Of a DNA stretch of 64,000 nt, positions 51,539-58,868 are shown in pieces. How positions within the stretch are numbered: position 1 is the first letter of the stretch; every line of letters starts with the position of its first letter. The notes beneath the pieces were generated by a model. The model made no database searches and was not told where the DNA came from. It saw only the letters and a list, made by a program, of their open reading frames with translations. This DNA is from UBA8514 sp034933685. GTDB taxonomy: Bacteria > Bacillota > Clostridia > Lachnospirales > Anaerotignaceae. The position numbers were made by a program, and so were the translations under genes. The stretch spans positions 1 through 64,000 of the forward strand of contig JAYFNB010000001.1 of assembly GCA_034933685.1 (NCBI GenBank). The letters are read 5' to 3'.

Positions 51539-51621
51539 AGTATAGACTTTTAAGACCTTGGGCGTTGCCCAAACCCACTTGTTTTTTGAAAAAAGCAAGA
51601 CCAAAAACTTTCATTTTCTAT

Positions 51622-51660
51622 AAAAAACTTCCCTTGATATAAGTCAAGGGAAGTTTTTTT
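51622..51660. terminator. Bidirectional terminator
   Basis: AAAAACTTCCCTTGA-TATAAG-TCAAGGGAAGTTTTT between the convergent signalling operon and AAA+ gene, with T-runs on both strands. Confidence 0.9.
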
Positions 51661-53956
51661 ATAGAAGCAAGTTGGCATATGGTTCAAAGTCGGAACGTGT
51701 AAATACCTTTCCTGTTTTAACAAATTCATAGCGAATTGCCTGTAAATAATGTTTCATGTGAACCTTTTCACCGTTGTTTTCTGCTGCTGCAAGGAAGGCG
51801 GCATTATAAACGCAGTTTTTTATGTTACCGCCAACAAATTCAAAGCGGTCAGCCAAAAAGCGAATATCTACATCGTCTGCAAGTGGAGTACCCTTTGGTA
51901 TTGTGGTAGTCCATAATATGTATCTAGTTTCTGGGTCGGGCTGCTGGAACTCTACAATAAACTTCATACGACGGAAAAATGCAGGGTCTATATTATGTTT
52001 ATAGTTTGTGGCAAGAACAGAAACACCATCATATGCTTCAACTTCCTGCAAAAGGAGGGCGGTTTTATTGTTACTGCTTGCCTGTCCACTGCCGCCGTCA
52101 TCAGAACGCTTTGCAAAAAGGGTATCACATTCATCGAAGAAAAGAACAACATTACATTTTTTTGCCTCTCGGAATATCATGGATATGCTTTTTTCAGTTT
52201 CACCAACATATTTGTCTACAACCTTTGAAAGGTCTACACGATATAATTCCAGATTAAGTGCGTTTGCTAAAACCTGAGCACACATAGATTTTCCTGTTCC
52301 AGGTGCGCCGAAAAGAAGCACCGAAAGACCACGACCATAGGGATATTTTTTGTTATAATCCCAATTTTCGAGAACTTTTTTTCTATAACGCATTTGGTCG
52401 CAGGCATATTGCAGGGATTGACGTTGGTCTGGATTCATAACGATATCGTCCCATGTGAAATTAGCTTTTATTTTTGTTGCTTTCTGGGTAAGTTCATGGC
52501 TCATTTGGTTGTAACAAGCTTGAAAAAGAATTTCTCTTGGTATAGCTATGTGATGTGCCATAGCGGCTAAGCTTTTGCTTTGACGCAGGGCGCTTTTAAT
52601 CTTTCCAGCAGTAAAAAGAAATTTAGTTGCCATCTCTTCAAGGTCAACATCGTTATTTAAAGTATATTCTTGGGCATAATATTTCCAAAGTTCTTCACGT
52701 TCACTGTTATTTGGTGTTGGTAGTTCTAATTGCGTAAAATCAAAAGCTGTCATTTCCTTCATAGGAAGCTTTTCTTTGCTTACAGTGAATATAGGGATGG
52801 TTTTGGAAGTTAATTTCTCAAAAGCAAGGTCCATATATCCAAAGAACTTTGTTTTTTCTTCTTCCCTATAACCTAAGTTATCCAAACAACAGCAAGAGTT
52901 TGAAAGGATACATTCACGACTTACTGCCCAAAGTGCTTTGTCTACAAAAGAAAAATCATACACAAACAATTTACCACAGTTTATTGAAATACAGCCAAGA
53001 CCTTTGTCGGCACAGAAATGTTTTATTGTAAATTTACGGCCAGAACCTTCATCACCCCAAAGAGATGTAATTTGTATATTATCCTCATAGGAAATTTTCA
53101 AAGCATCTAATTGACCTTTGTTAGAAATAAAAGGGTCAAGCTGAGTATCGTCTGTTAGCACATTAAAAAAACGAGAGTAGTTTTCATCAACACGCATTGG
53201 ATTTTTTCCAAATAAAAAGTCTATCATTCTTTTATCAGGTGAAAGAATAGTGGTGAAGGGCATTGCACCGTTAATTTTCAAATCTAAAATAGGGGCAAGT
53301 TGCTCTAACGCAAGTGACATTTCCCCATAAGCACCTGTAATAGAAAAATTACCGCCATAATAAATACGTGCGGCAGATTCTATGCTTGGTGCAGAAAGAG
53401 CACCATTTTGATTAGCCATTTGAAATATAGGGGCATAGTTTGTTTGTGTTGAAGAAAGGATTGCACAAACAAAGCAAAAGGTAGTAAAGTTTGTCATTTC
53501 AAGTTTTTTGCAGATGTTGAAAAGAGGCATTTGAACATTTTCAAGGTCGGTAATAGAAGCTCGCTTTTGAATGTGACATAGAAGTTCATTAATAGAAAGT
53601 TCTTTATCATCTGCTGGTGTTGAATTTGATGTACCGAATTCTTCAAAAAGGTCACCTAAATCATCAAAAATGTTTGAAACATTTTTTGTTTCGTTGTTAG
53701 CAAAATCAGTTGAGTCTTTGCCAAAATCCATAGTAAAATCTGCAAGGTGTTTTTCGCAAAGGTCGTGGGCAATTTCTATGTCGGGATAGAGAACATTTTT
53801 GAAGCCACCTTTTTCCAAGGCAAACATACCCATCATATTTTTAATATAAATGCTGAATTGTCTGTCGGCACAAGCAAATAAATAACTTGTGTAATGGTTA
53901 TAACTTTCAAAGGGAATATTTTCATATTGGGAAGAAAAAAAACTGGAAAAATTCAT
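51659..53956 (-). CDS. Double AAA+ ATPase, contractile-injection-system type
   Basis: 765-residue protein. The N-terminal part (1-285) is unassigned and partly acidic. A first degenerate AAA module begins with LWGDEGSGRKF near residue 300 and has a weak Walker B (CCCLDNLGY). The second AAA module has a full Walker A (FGAPGTGKS, about 547-555), Walker B VVLFFDECD (about 605), sensor 1 VLATNY and arginine finger DPAFFRRM. This layout matches the large ATPases found in extracellular contractile injection systems (Afp15/PVC15). In those systems it helps sheath length control or assembly. It follows the response regulator gene by 53 bp. Structural CIS genes are not in the window. Confidence 0.75.
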   Translation of the reverse strand: MNFSSFFSSQYENIPFESYNHYTSYLFACADRQFSIYIKNMMGMFALEKGGFKNVLYPDIEIAHDLCEKHLADFTMDFGKDSTDFANNETKNVSNIFDDLGDLFEEFGTSNSTPADDKELSINELLCHIQKRASITDLENVQMPLFNICKKLEMTNFTTFCFVCAILSSTQTNYAPIFQMANQNGALSAPSIESAARIYYGGNFSITGAYGEMSLALEQLAPILDLKINGAMPFTTILSPDKRMIDFLFGKNPMRVDENYSRFFNVLTDDTQLDPFISNKGQLDALKISYEDNIQITSLWGDEGSGRKFTIKHFCADKGLGCISINCGKLFVYDFSFVDKALWAVSRECILSNSCCCLDNLGYREEEKTKFFGYMDLAFEKLTSKTIPIFTVSKEKLPMKEMTAFDFTQLELPTPNNSEREELWKYYAQEYTLNNDVDLEEMATKFLFTAGKIKSALRQSKSLAAMAHHIAIPREILFQACYNQMSHELTQKATKIKANFTWDDIVMNPDQRQSLQYACDQMRYRKKVLENWDYNKKYPYGRGLSVLLFGAPGTGKSMCAQVLANALNLELYRVDLSKVVDKYVGETEKSISMIFREAKKCNVVLFFDECDTLFAKRSDDGGSGQASSNNKTALLLQEVEAYDGVSVLATNYKHNIDPAFFRRMKFIVEFQQPDPETRYILWTTTIPKGTPLADDVDIRFLADRFEFVGGNIKNCVYNAAFLAAAENNGEKVHMKHYLQAIRYEFVKTGKVFTRSDFEPYANLLL

Positions 53957-54009
53957 GCATCAGCACCGTACCTTTCTTCTTATGTACTTTAGAAATGAAA
54001 GCTAAAACT

Positions 54010-54705
54010 TTAAATATCGCTGAATATATAGCCAGCGCCTCGAACGGTTTCTATTATAGACAACCGGTTGGGGTCTATTTTTTTGCGCAAATTTGAAATA
54101 TGTACCATTACTGTGCGAACGTCACCAAGGCTGTCGTTGCCCCACACGTGTTTGTACAGTTCACCGTAAAGAAGAAGACAATCAGGGTTATTTACAAACA
54201 GCAAAAGCAGATTATATTCTATTGAGGAAAGTTCTACTACAGCATTATTAATTAACACTTGTCTGCGAAGGGTATCTATGGTAAAGCTTTTAAAGACACG
54301 CCAATCTTTATTGCTGGCAGGAGTTTTTGAAGTGTTTAAGCTAAGCTTGTAACGGCGAATTTGAGCGGCAAGGCGAGCAGAAAGTTCTTCGTAGTTTAAA
54401 GGCTTAACAACGTAATCATCGCCACCATTTTTTAAGGAAGAAATTATAGTGTCGCTGTCATCCAAGCAACTCATAAATATTACAGGGCAATCGGTGTATT
54501 TTCTTACTACTTTGCAAAATTTATCTCCAGAACCATCAGAAAGAATAATGTCTAGTAGGATTGCATCATAAGTATTATTTTCTATGAGATAACGGGCTTC
54601 TTTACAGGTGCAGGCGCAATCGCTTTTGTACCCTTTATGAGTGAGATGTACCTTTGTAATTTCAGATAAATCTTGGTCGTCTTCAATTATAAGAACATGG
54701 TGCAA
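54010..54705 (-). CDS. OmpR/PhoB-family response regulator
   Basis: 231-residue regulator. The receiver has the acidic pair near D9/D10, phospho-acceptor D52 in AILLDIILSDGSG and K102 in VVKPLN. The winged helix has the recognition region GDVRTVMVHISNLRKKID. TTG at 54705 is chosen because AAGGAG lies 8 nt upstream; GTG at 54714 would overlap that site. It is co-transcribed with the AAA+ ATPase and divergent from the histidine kinase that probably controls it, so this pair likely governs the cluster. Confidence 0.88.
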   Translation of the reverse strand: MHHVLIIEDDQDLSEITKVHLTHKGYKSDCACTCKEARYLIENNTYDAILLDIILSDGSGDKFCKVVRKYTDCPVIFMSCLDDSDTIISSLKNGGDDYVVKPLNYEELSARLAAQIRRYKLSLNTSKTPASNKDWRVFKSFTIDTLRRQVLINNAVVELSSIEYNLLLLFVNNPDCLLLYGELYKHVWGNDSLGDVRTVMVHISNLRKKIDPNRLSIIETVRGAGYIFSDI

Positions 54706-54724
54706 TTTAAACACTCCTTTTTAA

Positions 54725-54820
54725 AGATTACAGCAATTAATTACAATTGACAATAAAGGAAATTTAATTGTAAATAAATGTAAAGAATTTATTGTCGTAA
54801 ATGCGCAAATAACGTATAAT
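54725..54820. promoter_or_regulatory. Divergent promoters between regulator/ATPase and kinase operon
   Basis: Minus strand: TTGTCA (54753-54748), 17 bp, TAATCT (54730-54725). Plus strand: TTGTCG (54792-54797), 17 bp, TATAAT (54815-54820). The 160-bp leader of the plus transcript (54821-54981) shows no clear fold. A response-regulator site between them is likely but I cannot point to a dyad. Confidence 0.5.
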
Positions 54821-54981
54821 AAGCGTGATTACAAATATTTTGTTAAATTAATAGAATGCTAATCATGCATGATTTTCCTTAATATTACAATTTATTATAA
54901 ATTTTTAAATCAGTATATCACAATGTTTAGCTAATGTCATGAGTTTTTACCAAAATCTGTGCAATTTAAGGAGGGGTGTTA

Positions 54982-55968
54982 ATGGGGAAAAAAGTGAAAT
55001 TTTTGTGGCTTTTAGCAGGGATTTTATTTATTATTTCAATTATTTTTTTGTGTTTTCATAATACCCAATATTCCATTTTAGGATTAATTATTTGTGTGAC
55101 AGTTATGGCTGTTTGTTCAAAATTACAAAAAGATAGTTTAAATGAAGAAATATTAAAGAACAGTAAAGCCAAAGAAGTAGAGTTAAATTTGATTGAAAAA
55201 TGTAGACTTCAGGTAGATGAGTTTAAAAAAAGAGAAGAAGTTATTAGAAAAAAGTCCAAAGAGGAGATGCAGCAGTTTTATAGCAAGATATCTCATAGTA
55301 TCCGCATACCTATATCAATTATTTCGGGATATGCAGATTTATTAACTGGAGATTTTGAAATTAACGAGGAAGTTAGGCAAGAATATCTTAAAAAAATTTG
55401 CGACAGAGTTACATATATGAATGAGGTTTTAAGTTTGCTTTTAATGGAAGGCAGAAATGAAAGTCAGGGTTCACAAATGTCTTTAGAAACGCTGGATATT
55501 TTAAAGATGTTGCAAAAAATTGCCAGTGATATTTCAATGGCTACAAAAGAAATGGACGTTATTATACAGGTTGTTAGCAGTGAAGAAAGCATAACCATTG
55601 ATGCAGATGCTATGCAGCTGACAAAGGCTTTTTATAATATAATTGAAAATTCCTTAAAGTACATGGGAAGAAGGGGAACTATAACTATTACTGTTTCAGA
55701 GTTTGAAGAAGAAGTAATTCTTATTTTTAGGGACAATGGACTAGGTCTTGCTCAAGAGGAAACAGACAATATTTTTAATTTAAATTTTCAGGGTTCCAAT
55801 AAAAAGGCTGGAAATGGATTAGGGTTGTATATGACAAAGATGATAGTAAAAGCGCATGGAGGTGAAATATTCGCAAAAAGTGATGTGGATAAAGGAATGG
55901 CAATACATATTAATTTGCCAAAAAAACCTTTAAAAAATAAGTTTTTGACAGAAAACAACAATAGTTAA
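54982..55968 (+). CDS. Sensor histidine kinase
   Basis: 328-residue kinase with two membrane helices (about 6-25 and 30-46) and almost no external loop, a long coiled-coil (50-98), the phospho-accepting His105 in FYSKISHSIRIPISIISGY and the ATPase domain with FYNIIENSLKYMG, DNGLGL and GNGLGLYMTKMIV. As with the first kinase, it must sense within the membrane or through a partner. It is divergent from the regulator gene and first in the operon leading to the injection-related genes. ATG at 54982 has AAGGAGG upstream. Confidence 0.88.
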   Translation: MGKKVKFLWLLAGILFIISIIFLCFHNTQYSILGLIICVTVMAVCSKLQKDSLNEEILKNSKAKEVELNLIEKCRLQVDEFKKREEVIRKKSKEEMQQFYSKISHSIRIPISIISGYADLLTGDFEINEEVRQEYLKKICDRVTYMNEVLSLLLMEGRNESQGSQMSLETLDILKMLQKIASDISMATKEMDVIIQVVSSEESITIDADAMQLTKAFYNIIENSLKYMGRRGTITITVSEFEEEVILIFRDNGLGLAQEETDNIFNLNFQGSNKKAGNGLGLYMTKMIVKAHGGEIFAKSDVDKGMAIHINLPKKPLKNKFLTENNNS

Positions 55969-56168
55969 TTTTTAATGAACCTTTAGAAAAAAAAAGTCAG
56001 AATATGGTATAATAATACATATAAAGGCAGGGATGAAAAGGTATATGCTTAGAAGTTCACATAAATCTTTGTTTTATAATCCAATATGTATAATTAACAA
56101 TAAATATAAAAAATGCATAAATGGATTGGTAACTATAATGAAAACATTATTCGGGTGGGGTGTTCGTT

Positions 56169-57983
56169 TTGGAAAATAATCAACTGCTTCCTTTTGAAAG
56201 AAATCGTTATTATATTGGAAAGTTGCTTACATCAGCTGACTTTCAAACTGAGCAAACGTATTTTAACAACAAAAGAAGATTTATAAATGGACTGATGTTT
56301 GGCAGTGGAATTGTATGTGGCATGGGTGTGTATAACTTAGACGACCTTTCTATTATGATTGAATCTGGTGTTGCTGTAGATGGTACAGGAAGGGAAATTG
56401 TTTTGGAAAGCTCTGTTGTAAAAAAGCTTTCTGCCATTGAAGGCTTTGAAAATTTAACTACAGATAATGCTACCCTTTGCTTGCGTTATGCCGAAGAAGA
56501 AGTGCATCCAGTTTATGCTGTTAACAGACAAGAGCAAACTGAGGATTATGAATTTAACAGAATTAAAGAAGGTTGGCAGTTGTTTCTTGTAGATACCCAT
56601 ACCATCGGGGAAAAAGAAAATCCAATTTCTGAAATTTTATTAAGCAATAGAATGTATAGTGACAGCGATTTTATTGTTGATATAAGTATGCCAGCAAGTG
56701 TAGCTTGTGGCAGCATGGTAAAGCTTACAATGGTGGTTGAAAAACGCTCTGACGAATATAAGAGTTTTAGCATGGAGTCGGTACTTCAAACTCCTGCCTT
56801 TATTAATAAAGACGGAAGCCATGAATTAAAGTTGGAATTTAAAGATATTCTTCTTGAAAAAGGTGAAAAGGCAGTAAAGGAGTACTGGCTTACAGCCCAA
56901 CAGCAAGAGGTTAAAGATACTATATTGATTGCAAAAGCTAATTTTACTGAAATAACCATAGGCGGCAAGGGAAAGCATCTTGTGGATAATTTTATTATGA
57001 AAGTTTCTGTTGCTGATACGGATACGGACAGCCTTGTTACCAGAGAAATTGGAAAAATGAGTTTGGAAAGCAGAAGTTTATCTGGTACAAATGGTTTTAT
57101 TCAATTGGCAGAGTTTACACTTCAAAGAATTAGAAATTCTTATTTTATTGAAGCTGTGCGTGAAGAAGGCATTAAAAGTTATATACATACACCTGCTGCA
57201 GAGGAAATGCGCAAAAGATACGGAGCATATTTTAAGGCTGTAAATAATGCAATAGAAAATACTTACACGGGAACTGAAAAAATAGAAGAAGAAAATATTT
57301 TGGAATACAAAGAACCTGTTTATGCCAGCGGAATATGCGAAATTTCATTAGGTGCTAATCCTAAAAAAGGAGATATTGTTTTTTCTGATGAAATAATGCA
57401 TGGGCTTGGCAAAGGCAATGTTTACGTTGAGGTCGGGTTTGAATATATTATGGATGACCCAAAACTTATGAGAACGGCTAAAACTACAGTTTATGGAGAC
57501 CCAGAACTTTTTAAAGCGGAAAATCTTCCTATTACATGTGCTAAAACTGCTGTAAAAGTAATGAATGACAGGGGAAGTTTTGTGGTTGCAGCACAACTTA
57601 CAGAGGATACAAATTATGTTTTGTTAACTTTAAAGTGGGTTGCAGTTAAATTGCCTGCCGGTGATGACGCTTCAACCTTGAAGCTTGTAGCAGGCAAGAG
57701 CATTGATGCAGTACAGCCAACTATTGTAATGGCTACAAGAGAAAGCCATTACTTTACTGTAAGGTTTAAGAATATGGAACCTTGCGCACTTGCCTATGAA
57801 TTAACAGATAAAGATTCCGGAAGCATTACTTCAGATGGTATTTATACGGCTCCTGCTAAGGAAGGAGTATATGAAATTCGCATATTCTGTTCGCAAATGC
57901 CGTTTATAAGTACATATGCCTATGCTATTGTGAAGAAAAAAGATGCAGAGGAAGAAGGAATAGCAACTAAGGAAGAAAACTAA
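56169..57983 (+). CDS. Large protein with N-terminus like those in contractile-injection loci
   Basis: 604-residue cytoplasmic or exported protein without membrane segments. The first 75 residues read FERNRYYIGKLLTSADFQTE, then KRRFINGLMFGSGIVCGM and GVAVDGTGREIVLE, which matches a recurrent N-terminal module I associate with uncharacterised proteins beside phage-tail-like injection genes (RNRYxxGKLLTxxDFxxEQ, GxGVVCGL). The remainder is a chain of beta-sandwich-like segments and ends with an Ig-like ALAYELTDKDSGSITSDGIY region. It may be a baseplate, fibre or cell-surface attachment part. TTG at 56169 has GGGTGGGG upstream; GTG at 56160 is the alternative. Confidence 0.6.
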   Translation: MENNQLLPFERNRYYIGKLLTSADFQTEQTYFNNKRRFINGLMFGSGIVCGMGVYNLDDLSIMIESGVAVDGTGREIVLESSVVKKLSAIEGFENLTTDNATLCLRYAEEEVHPVYAVNRQEQTEDYEFNRIKEGWQLFLVDTHTIGEKENPISEILLSNRMYSDSDFIVDISMPASVACGSMVKLTMVVEKRSDEYKSFSMESVLQTPAFINKDGSHELKLEFKDILLEKGEKAVKEYWLTAQQQEVKDTILIAKANFTEITIGGKGKHLVDNFIMKVSVADTDTDSLVTREIGKMSLESRSLSGTNGFIQLAEFTLQRIRNSYFIEAVREEGIKSYIHTPAAEEMRKRYGAYFKAVNNAIENTYTGTEKIEEENILEYKEPVYASGICEISLGANPKKGDIVFSDEIMHGLGKGNVYVEVGFEYIMDDPKLMRTAKTTVYGDPELFKAENLPITCAKTAVKVMNDRGSFVVAAQLTEDTNYVLLTLKWVAVKLPAGDDASTLKLVAGKSIDAVQPTIVMATRESHYFTVRFKNMEPCALAYELTDKDSGSITSDGIYTAPAKEGVYEIRIFCSQMPFISTYAYAIVKKKDAEEEGIATKEEN

Positions 57984-57996
57984 AGGTTGTGGTGAG

Positions 57997-58848
57997 ATGG
58001 TTTATTATGCGGACAACATGGTTTTAAATACTATACGAGAAGTTTTTTGCGGGGAAAGCAATGATGTTTTAATTTGCCGTGATATAAATTCTCCTATTCA
58101 AATGTGTTACACCCTGTTAGCTATTAAAGACAGAGAGTGTGCAAAAAAGGTACTAAGGGTTTTTGACCAGTTTGATAAAACAAGTTTAGAACAGGAACAA
58201 CCATATTTAAAATGCTTTACTAATAATGAGTTATTATGTTTTCTTTTCCCCTATCGCAACGAGCGGTTTTTGCACTCGTTTTTGGAAGGGCAAATGATTA
58301 ATGTGTACGTTCGAGAGGAAACTTGTATTAATCTTACAATGGAAGTACTTTCTTGTGGTTATCCTTATCCTCTATTGTACCTTATTCTAAAACAAGGCAA
58401 TATTCATCTGGAAAAAGATAACTCGGTTTTTTTGACTCCATATCTGGATTTATCTGAATTAGATGAAACTAAAACTGAGGCAGATTGTGCTGGTTTATGT
58501 GCAAATGAAGTTTTAAGTATTTTGCAGACAGATACAAAGAGAAAATTAAAAAGCTTTGAATTAATAAGAAAAAAAATTGCAAAAAGTACATATAGAAGCC
58601 TGCCTGAACTTTATCGGGATATTAAATTAACAGCGTTACAAGGGAAAAAACTAAAGCTTTCTAAAAGGCTTAAAGCTTGGTGGAGAAGAAATAGAGATAT
58701 TTTGTTTCGTATACTTCTTGTAATTTGTGTAATTGTTGTAATTATAACGGTGATTGTTTTAATATCACTATTTATTTGGGGTGATGTTCCGTTATTTAGA
58801 TTATTTGAACATTCTTTTGATGTTATTGGAACAGAAAAATTAAATTAG
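57997..58848 (+). CDS. Single-pass membrane protein with faint protein-kinase resemblance
   Basis: 283-residue protein, not assignable with confidence. Residues 1-215 are soluble and cytoplasmic, followed by a Lys/Arg-rich segment and one C-terminal membrane helix (about 230-260). CYTLLAIKDRECAKKVLRVF resembles the strand with the ATP-contacting lysine of protein kinases, and GNIHLEKDNSVFLTPYLDLS resembles the catalytic-loop to DFG region (NILLDEDGxVKLIDFG) with catalytic residues missing, so it may be a pseudokinase. It lies 13 bp after the 604-residue protein gene. Confidence 0.5.
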   Translation: MVYYADNMVLNTIREVFCGESNDVLICRDINSPIQMCYTLLAIKDRECAKKVLRVFDQFDKTSLEQEQPYLKCFTNNELLCFLFPYRNERFLHSFLEGQMINVYVREETCINLTMEVLSCGYPYPLLYLILKQGNIHLEKDNSVFLTPYLDLSELDETKTEADCAGLCANEVLSILQTDTKRKLKSFELIRKKIAKSTYRSLPELYRDIKLTALQGKKLKLSKRLKAWWRRNRDILFRILLVICVIVVIITVIVLISLFIWGDVPLFRLFEHSFDVIGTEKLN

Positions 58849-58868
58849 TTGTTGTGGGGAGGTGGAGC

